From NCBI GenBank assembly GCA_009392675.1, contig VFFY01000016.1:1-7622 (forward strand): a stretch of DNA of 7,622 nucleotides, given 5' to 3'. The position numbers and the translations under genes were made by a program. Positions 1-7,388 of the stretch are shown here, piece by piece (the first letter of the stretch is position 1; each line of letters opens with the position of its first letter). The notes beneath the pieces are model-generated. The model searched no databases. It was not told the DNA's origin and saw only the letters and a list, made by a program, of their open reading frames with translations. The DNA is from SAR202 cluster bacterium (lineage in GTDB: Bacteria; Chloroflexota; Dehalococcoidia; Lucifugimonadales; UBA826).

Positions 1-937
1 ACTTTATCATCATAGAATCTATAGAATCCTCATCGACACCTTTATCTCTCAGCCAAGGAATTTCGAAATTCGGCACTGGAAGCCAACACTCAGGGTCTTC
101 AATCCTTGGGCCACCTGAAGCTGGTCCCCTGTTGATGCTGTATGCTGCAGAATCATGACCCAAAGAAGTTTGTTCAGAATATCCGGATTTGATTAATGCC
201 AACGCAATTTCTGACCTGCGTATCAACTCCTCTTCACTCATGTTTCTGGTGAAGCGATCTAATCCGACATTGGCTCCCCGTTTTGCTAATTCTAGGACAT
301 ATTTAATATCGGGAGAGTCATTTGTATGACCAATTGTGACCGCCCTTAAATCGACTTCTTCGTCCTCGAAAATGTCTAGCAAACGAATACCAACCTTATC
401 TATTGCGCGAGTATGGCATGTTATGGGAACCCCACTTCGTTTTGCTGCTCTGGCTGCACCACGAGCGCATTTTTCTAATTGGCTATGCAGAGAATTAGGT
501 CCTCCAACCGTCGAAGAATATTCCACATCCCAAGCAATTTTTATTATTCCGGCATGAATAGCTGTTCCTTCGATTCCTTCTTCGATTTCACGCTGGAAAA
601 AATGTGCCACTGTATCCGGGTCCCATGAGTAATAACTTAACGGTACCCATCGGTATAAACCCGTGGCAGCGATGATATTTATTGATGAGGTTGAACTAAG
701 ACTTTGAAAAGCTGAGACTTGACGACCCAAATCTACTGGAGTGCAATCAATAATCGTTTTGATTTGAGCATCATGTGCAACTTGAAGTGCTTCATTACAT
801 CTCCGGAGTGCCTCTTTTTCATCATATAAGCCAATACGATCCATACCTCCCATTCCACTCACCAAATGCTCATGCGATAAAGTCCAACCAATATCTTCAC
901 TATCAATCACACCGGAAATTGTCTGTATTTTTGACAT
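1..937 (-). CDS. Phosphotriesterase-family metal-dependent hydrolase (partial, C-terminus off window)
   Basis: The reading frame is open from ATG at 937 to the window edge, giving 312 residues with no stop. It is a TIM-barrel amidohydrolase of the phosphotriesterase/PTE-like lactonase family. All binuclear-metal ligands are visible at family spacing: His22 and His24 in SHEHL, Lys133 in GIIKIAWD (the bridging, normally carboxylated lysine), His175 in TCHTRA, His204 in IGHTND and Asp262 in GHDS. The GLDRF segment (225-229) is also a family hallmark. Full members run about 320-350 residues, so only a short tail is missing. There is no signal peptide, so it is likely cytoplasmic. A GAGAGGG Shine-Dalgarno (942-948) precedes the chosen ATG. 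It is the last gene seen in the run, 41 bases after the propeller gene. The family hydrolyses phosphotriesters, lactones or esters; which one applies here cannot be told from the sequence. Confidence 0.9.
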   Translation of the reverse strand, partial: MSKIQTISGVIDSEDIGWTLSHEHLVSGMGGMDRIGLYDEKEALRRCNEALQVAHDAQIKTIIDCTPVDLGRQVSAFQSLSSTSSINIIAATGLYRWVPLSYYSWDPDTVAHFFQREIEEGIEGTAIHAGIIKIAWDVEYSSTVGGPNSLHSQLEKCARGAARAAKRSGVPITCHTRAIDKVGIRLLDIFEDEEVDLRAVTIGHTNDSPDIKYVLELAKRGANVGLDRFTRNMSEEELIRRSEIALALIKSGYSEQTSLGHDSAAYSINRGPASGGPRIEDPECWLPVPNFEIPWLRDKGVDEDSIDSMMIK

Positions 938-978
938 TACACCCTCTCATTTCAAATAAAACCTAAAAATGGACCGAT

Positions 979-2403
979 TCATTTTATCGAATACAAGGTT
1001 CCTTCATTTGTGGTAATAAATAGTCTACTATCAGATATTATGGGAGGTGAGCTGATCGACCCATCGACAGTTAGAAACCTCTCACCTTCTCCTGTTAAAA
1101 TATCAATCCTAAATAAATCACCTTTGGAATCACCCACTATAACAGTATCTTTTGAAGCAACCACCGGCTGATTGATCTCTGACGCAGTGTCAAACATCCA
1201 AATCAACCTGCCATTTGTCGCATTCAATTTGTACACTTTGCCAGAACCCGAGGTGACAAGCACGGCATCTTCAGTGACGACAGGAGTACTTCGAAAAGTT
1301 TCATCAAGTCTTTCGAAGATCCAGGCATATCCCGTCCATTGAGGAAACGAATCGATTAATCCCCAGACATATAAATTTAATTTAAAAGTTCGGAATTGCC
1401 TCTCGAAAGGACGTTCAATCTTCGCCCAATTTATGGCTCGCACACGGCCAGTCCAATCAGATACAAATAGAAACTCTTCGGAGATAGCTACCGACCCCGC
1501 CACGTATCCTGTTGGATATTTCAAACGCTTCTGGCCGGTTTTGGAGTCAAGGATATGAACATAATTAGAACGAGAATTGAAAGCAACAACCACATCATTG
1601 ACCGCAGGAGCAGATGCCATACTAGCACCAATATCACGTGACCATAAAACTTCACCGCTCATTGCCTCTAAAGCAAGCAATCCTTCTTCGTAAGTCGTTA
1701 CGTACAACACGTCTTGATAAAAAGTTGGGGAAGAAAAAATGGGAGAGTCTGCCTTATGTAACCACAAAAGCTTCCCCGTAACTCTATCCAAAGAGATAAT
1801 ATTTCCATTCCTGAGGGTAATATATAAGGCATTTCCAGATATGGCTGGGGAGGTTTCAGCAGGAGGATCAACAGATCTTTCCCATGACAGTTGACCTGAC
1901 TTGGCATCAATGCCAACTATTCTTCTGTCTAATTGATCACCTGTGGATAGGTAGACCATACCCTCAACAACAGCAGGCGATGATTTTATAAATCCACTAT
2001 TAGTTTTAAACTCCCATAATATTCTTCCAGACGGACTGAAATCGTAATTGGAAAACCCACTATTCAAAGAATCGTTTTGGTACATGTTCCAATCAGAATT
2101 CGAATTAATCTTTGCCGAATGAATGAAAATTTCTTTCTGATAAGGGGTAAATGATTCAAATAGGGAAGAATATAAGCTAGAGGTAAGTACGATTATGAAA
2201 ATAGCAGTTGCGATCGCTGCATATATACCATAACGTTTAAATTTCTCCCTTTTATTAATTCTACTTATATTTCTCTGAATGAGTTCAGCTTCTGGTTCAG
2301 GAATAGGTTGAACTAAGTTAATGCGTGCCCTGCAATTAACGCAAAATTTAGCTAAGGAGAGATTTTTTGTGGAGCAGACAGTACAAACAATAACCTTTTC
2401 CAT
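979..2403 (-). CDS. Zinc-ribbon, membrane-anchored PQQ-like beta-propeller protein
   Basis: 474 residues. The N-terminus has a four-cysteine zinc ribbon (Cys7, Cys10, Cys21, Cys24), then a polar/basic linker and one hydrophobic helix at about residues 58-78. The basic stretch KREKFKR (51-57) before the helix predicts the ribbon inside and the rest outside the membrane. From about residue 104 (DWNMYQND) to the end are PQQ/BamB-type propeller repeats. I count eight blade-start motifs, e.g. SSPAVV at 141, TSPAIS at 185, SSPTFY at 225, SAPAVN at 264 and STPVVT at 372, with G-x-(L/I)-x-x-(L/I)-D and TG-x-L-x-W elements between. The N-terminal GRILWEF strand could close the ring with the last blade. 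Residues about 328-371 form an aromatic-rich insert between repeats. Such propellers are usually scaffolds or binding domains; PQQ binding or dehydrogenase activity is not supported. It lies 32 bases after the MaoC gene in the same transcription unit, with a weak ribosome binding site. Confidence 0.85.
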   Translation of the reverse strand: MEKVIVCTVCSTKNLSLAKFCVNCRARINLVQPIPEPEAELIQRNISRINKREKFKRYGIYAAIATAIFIIVLTSSLYSSLFESFTPYQKEIFIHSAKINSNSDWNMYQNDSLNSGFSNYDFSPSGRILWEFKTNSGFIKSSPAVVEGMVYLSTGDQLDRRIVGIDAKSGQLSWERSVDPPAETSPAISGNALYITLRNGNIISLDRVTGKLLWLHKADSPIFSSPTFYQDVLYVTTYEEGLLALEAMSGEVLWSRDIGASMASAPAVNDVVVAFNSRSNYVHILDSKTGQKRLKYPTGYVAGSVAISEEFLFVSDWTGRVRAINWAKIERPFERQFRTFKLNLYVWGLIDSFPQWTGYAWIFERLDETFRSTPVVTEDAVLVTSGSGKVYKLNATNGRLIWMFDTASEINQPVVASKDTVIVGDSKGDLFRIDILTGEGERFLTVDGSISSPPIISDSRLFITTNEGTLYSIK

Positions 2404-2435
2404 AATGGATTTTATTGATCTCTGACCTTAGTTAT

Positions 2436-3497
2436 TTATCCACGAAGTATACCGGTACCCACACCCTTTAGAATCACATCTCCAGAATTGTTGAGGTAAT
2501 CGGTACCATATACAGTGAATACGAGCCTGTTTTGTTTACCCTGTTTTTCATAGATATCAAGCAATTTTGATTTTCTATGCAATCGCTCTCCCACACCGGC
2601 TAGACCTAAAATCTCATAAGACTGACCACCATTTAGCGCTCCGCCTGTGGGGAGCCCTGGCAGATGGTGGTCTCTCTCACCGCTCATAACACCAGGTGGC
2701 CCGCCCCAGTAATTGGGATCTTCTTTCAACCTGAGTGTTAACTGATCTGGCTCTGTGGGAGGATGTTTAAATCCGTCAACTGGGTATAACGGCATTGCCA
2801 TTATTGATCCATATTTGGTGGTTTTGGAATAATTTTCATCCCAATAGAGTGGGTCTGGATCAGGGATAGCCTGGGAGAACCTTCTAAGTTCAGATTTACT
2901 GACCTCGTCCCAACTTTTCCCCTCTGATTCATCACCGATGTGAGTTTCAATCTGGGGTGTGACATAAATCGCATCTTTCAGATTTGACACCCTATCATAG
3001 TCAAAACCTTTTATTGATAAAGGTGGTGGTGGTTCGAAAGGATATGGAACCTTTCTCCCATTTTTTAATGGCAAAACCACGGTTGCTGTTCCTGGGGTAG
3101 TTTCTTGGCCGTGTTGATTTCTCATTCCGCAGTCTAAATATACTATCCCTAGGCCCTCTACCTCCTCTACCGATTTAACTTTCCCCCATACCTCGAACAT
3201 ATCGAAGGGATAATGCATTCCTCTGTATTGCATTTCTATTTTCCATAGCCAACCTTTGTCACCGGCCCAGTCTTTAAAAATTCTAGCCATTGGATACTTA
3301 CGCCAGTTACCGTTTGCCACGATATCCTCTAAATTAAAAACTTCAGTGGCAAACTTGTAATCGTAATGAAACCTTTCCCAGTTTTCCTGAGCGGCACACC
3401 ATCGCGTGATGTGTGCATTACTCCAAGGTCCATACTGTTGAGGATTAATTTCTGTGCCGACCTTTATGTCTTCAAAGTAGGTTTGGTTGGTAGGCAT
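2436..3497 (-). CDS. Double-hotdog MaoC/FAS1-like dehydratase family protein
   Basis: 353 residues, soluble, no signal peptide. Residues about 5-150 form a MaoC-type hotdog: FEDIKVGTEI at 8-17, then RWCAAQENWERFHYDYKFA (32-50), the hydratase motif with His44 and Asp46. The position five before His44, Asp in classical R-specific enoyl-CoA hydratases, is Asn39, as is common in HTD2-like members. Residues about 195-350 resemble the MaoC_dehydrat_N/FAS1-like half: RRFSQAIPDPDPLYWDENY (205-223), LNGGQSYEILG (288-298), and the KLLDIYEKQGKQNRLVFTVY strand pair (311-330). Family members hydrate or dehydrate acyl-CoA or related thioesters. The half order appears reversed relative to the common FAS1-like-first arrangement. 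A four-proline run sits at 156-159. It follows the DppC-like gene by 48 bases, with a purine-rich GAGAGAAGTGAG upstream of the ATG. The physiological substrate is unknown; a link to the imported solute is inferred from the operon only. Confidence 0.82.
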   Translation of the reverse strand: MPTNQTYFEDIKVGTEINPQQYGPWSNAHITRWCAAQENWERFHYDYKFATEVFNLEDIVANGNWRKYPMARIFKDWAGDKGWLWKIEMQYRGMHYPFDMFEVWGKVKSVEEVEGLGIVYLDCGMRNQHGQETTPGTATVVLPLKNGRKVPYPFEPPPPLSIKGFDYDRVSNLKDAIYVTPQIETHIGDESEGKSWDEVSKSELRRFSQAIPDPDPLYWDENYSKTTKYGSIMAMPLYPVDGFKHPPTEPDQLTLRLKEDPNYWGGPPGVMSGERDHHLPGLPTGGALNGGQSYEILGLAGVGERLHRKSKLLDIYEKQGKQNRLVFTVYGTDYLNNSGDVILKGVGTGILRG

Positions 3498-3545
3498 TAG
3501 CTCACTTCTCTCAGTATTCGCGTAATTTTTAGTCGCAAGTATCTG

Positions 3546-4439
3546 TTATCCTGTTCTTCTCAATCGTGGGTCCAAGACATCTCTCATAGCGTCCCCAAAT
3601 ATGTTAATTCCAAAGACAAGTAATGTCAGGGCTCCCCCGGGGAACAGGCCAATATGCGGAGCATATGCGAAAGAATCAAGGGAAGATCGACTTAACATCA
3701 CTCCCCATGAAATGGTTTCTTCCGGCGATCCAATGCCGAGAAAACTAAGGCTGGCTTCTGCGATTATAGCGATTCCCAAACCGGCAGTTGCAATGACAAG
3801 AAAGGAGGCAACGCAATTGGGCGCTATATGACGAAACATTAATCTGAAGTTGTTGGCCCCGATACAGGTGGCAGCTAATGCGTAATCTGTGCTAGCTACT
3901 GCTAGTGCAACCGACCTTATTGTCCTAGCAGATCTCGGTATATTAGTTAGAGCGAGGGCTATTACTACATTTGTTAGAGAAACTCCTAGAACTGACATTA
4001 TGCAAATTGCTAATAAAAGCGAAGGGAATGCCATTAATGCATCTACTATCCTCTGCAGTATCATGTCGACGGCTCCACCAAAATGGGCACTGACAATACC
4101 TACTACCGCCCCAACAATAGTTCCGATAGAGATTACAGCCAATCCGACTATTATAGAGACTCGAGTGCCAATTAAAACGCGACTGAATATATCTCTACCG
4201 AGACTATCACCACCAAACCACTGGATAGCATTAGGAGGCTTCAACATGTAATCTGCACTCACTGCTAAAGGGTCGTATGGAGCCACCATTTCTCCTATAA
4301 CCGCAATCACCGCAAAGACAATTATTACTGCTAACCCAAATGCCCCCAAGGGCTTTTTCCGGCAAAAATTGAGGGAACTTAGCAAAACAGCATTGGTTCT
4401 TATTGATCTGGTAAATATGGCATTTGTTTGATTAGTCAT
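3546..4439 (-). CDS. dppC: ABC transporter permease, DppC/OppC type
   Basis: 297 residues, an inner-membrane permease subunit of a peptide/nickel-type ABC importer. An OppC-style N-terminal region comes first (cytoplasmic leader to about residue 32, first membrane helix about 33-52, then VAPYDPLAV). The hallmark GGDSLGRDIFSRVLIGTRVS follows at 76-95. Further hydrophobic helices span roughly 97-117, 135-165 and 212-235. The EAA-type coupling loop that contacts the ATPase is at about 186-208 (YALAATCIGANNFRLMFRHIAPN), though the usual EAA is only partly kept. LSFLGIG (231-237), SWGVML (244-249) and the C-terminal FGDAMRDVLDPRLR (281-294) complete the signature. It starts 16 bases after dppB ends, with GGGG six bases before the ATG, so the two are surely co-translated partners. 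The dpp name denotes the family; the substrate may be a peptide, sugar oligomer or other solute. Confidence 0.95.
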   Translation of the reverse strand: MTNQTNAIFTRSIRTNAVLLSSLNFCRKKPLGAFGLAVIIVFAVIAVIGEMVAPYDPLAVSADYMLKPPNAIQWFGGDSLGRDIFSRVLIGTRVSIIVGLAVISIGTIVGAVVGIVSAHFGGAVDMILQRIVDALMAFPSLLLAICIMSVLGVSLTNVVIALALTNIPRSARTIRSVALAVASTDYALAATCIGANNFRLMFRHIAPNCVASFLVIATAGLGIAIIAEASLSFLGIGSPEETISWGVMLSRSSLDSFAYAPHIGLFPGGALTLLVFGINIFGDAMRDVLDPRLRRTG

Positions 4440-4455
4440 AGGTTGCCCCGCATAT

Positions 4456-5415
4456 TTATGTCAGTCTTATACGTGGGTTCAGCCACCCGTAAGTTAAGTC
4501 GATGAGCAAGTTAAGAAACAGATAAATCAAGGCTATTATTAGTATAAAAGTCTGTATTATCGGTATGTCTCTTACATATATTGCGTCAATAAGCGCCCTA
4601 CCCATTCCTGGAATGCTAAATATCATTTCTATAACAACAGTCCCTCCTAAGAGTCCGCCTAAAAGTGTTCCAGCCACTGTGATCACAGGCAACATGGCAT
4701 TCTTAACGGCATGGCGGTTTATCACTACCCTTTCCGATAGGCCCTTTGACCTTGCGGTCCGGATGTAATCTTCTTGAATCACTTCAAGCATTTGGGCTCT
4801 CATCATCCGCATCATTGTTCCGTTTACTGAGAATCCGAGTGCCAAAGCAGGCCACACTAGTTGTTGGATACTTTTTAAAGGATCTTCCCAAAGGTTTTTG
4901 AATCCAAGAGGAGGAAACCAATTAAAATAGACTGAAAGAACAAGAATGACGATTAGCCCGACAAAGAAAGTTGGCATTGCTAATCCAAATATAGCTATAC
5001 TTCTGAAAACGTAATCTAAATTCGAATCTTGTCTTACCGCCGAAATGATTCCTATCGGGATTCCCATTACTACTGCTGATAAAAAGCCCAACAGGGCCAA
5101 TTGGACTGTAACCGGAAACCGCTCTTTGAATACCTCTGATATAGGCCTATCGTCCTCTAGAGAGACGCCAAGATCGAGTCGAGCAAGTTCACCCATCCAT
5201 CTTAAGTATTGGGTGGGAAGCGGATCATCCAACCCCATTTGAGATCTCAGAAGCAAATAATCTTCCTGAGTGTAAGTACTTTCACCATCGGCACCGGAGA
5301 GTATCATGAGGGCAGGGTCGCCTGGTACGATCCGCATAATAATAAATATTATCAACGTAACCCCAATGGCGCTTGGGATGAAGGTAAGTATTCGCCGAAT
5401 TATGTATGCGCCCAT
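4456..5415 (-). CDS. dppB: ABC transporter permease, DppB/OppB type
   Basis: 319 residues, the first of the two transmembrane subunits. The N-terminus MGAYIIRRILTFIPSAIGVT with helix 1 (about 9-29) and the MRIVPGDPA motif (27-35) is diagnostic of DppB/OppB. The periplasm-facing segment has MGLDDPLPTQYLRWMGELARLDLG (60-83). Helices follow at about 103-128, 138-164, 187-200, 243-265 and 286-307. The EAA coupling loop is at about 216-245 (DYIRTARSKGLSERVV, then RHAVKNAMLPVI). PGMGRALIDAIYVRDIPIIQ (269-288) and the terminal YGWLNPRIR (309-317) complete the signature. It is full length for the family. The gene lies downstream of the binding-protein gene across a 138-base gap containing a strong hairpin. 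AAAGGGG at about 5426-5432 and AGG nearer the ATG are the candidate ribosome binding sites. Substrate not determined. Confidence 0.96.
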   Translation of the reverse strand: MGAYIIRRILTFIPSAIGVTLIIFIIMRIVPGDPALMILSGADGESTYTQEDYLLLRSQMGLDDPLPTQYLRWMGELARLDLGVSLEDDRPISEVFKERFPVTVQLALLGFLSAVVMGIPIGIISAVRQDSNLDYVFRSIAIFGLAMPTFFVGLIVILVLSVYFNWFPPLGFKNLWEDPLKSIQQLVWPALALGFSVNGTMMRMMRAQMLEVIQEDYIRTARSKGLSERVVINRHAVKNAMLPVITVAGTLLGGLLGGTVVIEMIFSIPGMGRALIDAIYVRDIPIIQTFILIIALIYLFLNLLIDLTYGWLNPRIRLT

Positions 5416-5430
5416 CTGTACCTATACCCC

Positions 5431-5467
5431 TTTGGCGTTCGCGAAATTGGTAGGAAAAGACCTTTTC
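5431..5467. promoter_or_regulatory. Two adjacent dyads upstream of dppB
   Basis: TTTgGCG-TT-CGCgAAA (5431-5446, one mismatched pair per arm) and GAAAAG-AC-CTTTTC (5454-5467, perfect 6-bp arms) lie between the large hairpin and the dppB start. Their centres are 22 bp apart. They could be small RNA hairpins or protein sites, or chance. No convincing promoter was found in this gap. Confidence 0.25.
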
Positions 5468-5490
5468 TCCCTCGAATATACCCTAATTCA

Positions 5491-5535
5491 TAAGAAATAG
5501 GACCCCGCCAAAATTCGAAAGGGTCCTATTTCTTA
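5491..5535 (-). terminator. Strong intercistronic hairpin after the binding-protein gene
   Basis: TAAGAAATAGGACCC (5491-5505) and GGGTCCTATTTCTTA (5521-5535) are perfect 15-bp inverted repeats around a 15-base loop. It begins 18 bases after the binding-protein stop codon. The outer stem is A/U-rich with a GGACCC/GGGTCC core, so the distal arm supplies U-rich sequence, but no long separate U-tract follows. It may act as a partial terminator or as an RNA-stabilising structure that protects the upstream message, lowering permease output relative to binding protein. The inverted repeat is seen directly; its activity is inferred. Confidence 0.75.
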
Positions 5536-5553
5536 CGGGTAATTCCCCTTTTG

Positions 5554-7380
5554 CTACGGCTTGTTATCCAACCACACTTGGTCGTATCTGTAAGTTGCCT
5601 GATGAAAATTTGGCGGTACATATCCGTTTACGTAACTCCACCATCCATGATTCAGACTAGGTCTTAGAACACCTATCCATACCGGGTCGTTATAGAGTAT
5701 GTCCGCCATATCCCTAAGCGCGGCACCTCGTTTTTCTAGGTCTAGCAGGCCTTTTTGCTGTTCGTATCCAGCTGAGAAATCGGCATTCTCCCAATCCGTA
5801 TAATTGATACCAGAAGTCGGCAGGTAAAGCAGGCTGTGATAGGCATCTGGGTCGCCATATTCAATACCTTTACTTTCATGCCACAGCTCAAAGTCCATGT
5901 TGTTGGCGTCAGTCAACCGAGCACCACGGTCCTTTCGGATAACTTCGACATCAATATAAAATTCCTTCAACTGAGGCTTAAGAACTGCACACTCATCATT
6001 CTGATTGGTACCACAATTCACGGTTGTCTTTAACGGGTTGTCAGGACCGTATCCAGCCTCTTTCATCAGGTTTTGCGCAGTTATCAAGTCTTCCTCGACT
6101 TGCCCGCTCACAACAGACCTGTAACCAGGCCAGGTGAAATACTCGTCGAATGAATATATCCAATCAAACATTCCTAAATATGGTGCTGATAAGAACCCTA
6201 TGCCATCAAAATTAAGTTGGTTAAACTCATATCGGTCCAACCCTATATTGATTGCCTGTCTGACTCTAACGTCATCCAGAGGTGCTTTGTTCTGGTTCGC
6301 GATAAATCCACGCCACCCTGGAGCAAGTATTTGCTGGAATGTTACCTTGTCTCCAAGAGCCTCTTTCATTGCATCAACATCGGGTTTCTTAGGCGTTGAA
6401 AAAGGCGGTACCATATCTACTCGGCCAGTTCTAAAAGCAGCTATACGAGTTGATGCGTCTGGTAGAACAGCCAATTGGTACTCATCAAGATATGGCCTTC
6501 CTTCTTTGTAGTAATTGGCATTCTTTTTAAGGGATATCATCGAGTCTACTTCCCATTTATCCAATTGGAACGGACCCATCCCATCCATCTCTTCGAGAGT
6601 TAAATCTCGACCAGCACCTGGGCCATCGATTTCTTCAAGTATTGCCTTTGGCTGGAACAACATATACGCCATGGATATACATTGAATGAAAGAAGATACA
6701 GGAGCAGCGAGTGTTATCTCTACTTGTAGCGCATCGATAGCATTTGCTTCATCCGCTGCGGCCCTAAGACACCCCCCACGAGGCAAGGGCTTATCGTTAG
6801 GCTGTTCAAGTAATCTATTGACGTTGTAGGCAACGTCAGTAGCGTCAAAAGAATTGCCTTTGTGAGTAACTATCCCTTCTCGGACATCAAATGTGTACGT
6901 AAGACCGTCAGAAGAAATTGACCAATCAGTGGCTATATCTCCGACTAATTCTGATCTAGTCTGCGTGTCTGTATTCAATAGGTTTCCGTGGACATTAGAG
7001 AATATAATTAAGTTCGCTATTGTCCTTCCTCTATGATGGTCGAAATATGCAGGGTCTACCGTATCCATTTGAACTAAAGTCCCGCCGTATTGCGGTCCCT
7101 TTTCGCTTATTGCTGGTGCCTTATTTCCTACCCTCAACTCAATCTTTTGTGGGGTAGGCACTAGTTTGGGAACGGATTGAGCAACAGGGGTAGCAGCTGG
7201 TGCAGCGGCTGCCGGTTGAACTGGGGCTGCAGGAGCCTGAACTGCTGCTGCAGCGGCTTGAGCCGGAGCTGCCGCTGCTGGCTGAGCCGGGGCGGCAGGT
7301 TCACTACTAGAAGAACATCCAATGATTCCTATACTGAACAAGGAAACTATTATCGCTGCAATTATACCTTTGGATCCCAT
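5554..7380 (-). CDS. ABC transporter substrate-binding lipoprotein, family 5 (DppA/OppA-like)
   Basis: 608 residues from the chosen ATG. Residues 1-21 are a lipoprotein signal peptide (MGSKG, hydrophobic IIAAIIVSLFSIGII, lipobox IIG-C) with Cys22 the predicted lipidated residue. Then comes a Ser run and an Ala/Pro/Gln tether (about 27-71). The family 5 solute-binding fold starts near residue 98 (YGGTLVQMDTVDPAYFD). Recognisable blocks are DWSISSDGLTYTFDVREGI (152-170), FDATDVAYNVNRLL (178-191), MGPFQLDKWE (268-277) and the DVRVRQAINIGLDR stretch (370-383). Cys456 and Cys464 could pair in a small disulfide loop. It delivers solute to the permeases encoded just downstream. An in-frame ATG at 7437 would add 19 residues (MRIGSPNCQ...). 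I prefer 7380 because it gives a normal signal peptide and has GAGG eight bases upstream. Ligand unknown: this family binds peptides but also many other solutes. Confidence 0.93.
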   Translation of the reverse strand: MGSKGIIAAIIVSLFSIGIIGCSSSSEPAAPAQPAAAAPAQAAAAAVQAPAAPVQPAAAAPAATPVAQSVPKLVPTPQKIELRVGNKAPAISEKGPQYGGTLVQMDTVDPAYFDHHRGRTIANLIIFSNVHGNLLNTDTQTRSELVGDIATDWSISSDGLTYTFDVREGIVTHKGNSFDATDVAYNVNRLLEQPNDKPLPRGGCLRAAADEANAIDALQVEITLAAPVSSFIQCISMAYMLFQPKAILEEIDGPGAGRDLTLEEMDGMGPFQLDKWEVDSMISLKKNANYYKEGRPYLDEYQLAVLPDASTRIAAFRTGRVDMVPPFSTPKKPDVDAMKEALGDKVTFQQILAPGWRGFIANQNKAPLDDVRVRQAINIGLDRYEFNQLNFDGIGFLSAPYLGMFDWIYSFDEYFTWPGYRSVVSGQVEEDLITAQNLMKEAGYGPDNPLKTTVNCGTNQNDECAVLKPQLKEFYIDVEVIRKDRGARLTDANNMDFELWHESKGIEYGDPDAYHSLLYLPTSGINYTDWENADFSAGYEQQKGLLDLEKRGAALRDMADILYNDPVWIGVLRPSLNHGWWSYVNGYVPPNFHQATYRYDQVWLDNKP

Positions 7381-7388
7381 GGCGTAAA

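Noticed and set aside
3889..4251. Plus-strand open frame of 120 codons
   Set aside because: It is antisense to dppC; its Thr/Ile/Ala-rich composition reflects the membrane-helix codons of the real gene.
5209..5493. Plus-strand open frame of 94 codons reaching into the dppB-binding-protein gap
   Set aside because: It mostly overlaps the N-terminal part of dppB, and no conserved motif is visible in it.
6134..6511. Plus-strand open frame of 125 codons
   Set aside because: It lies wholly inside the conserved part of the binding-protein gene on the other strand and has no recognisable motifs.
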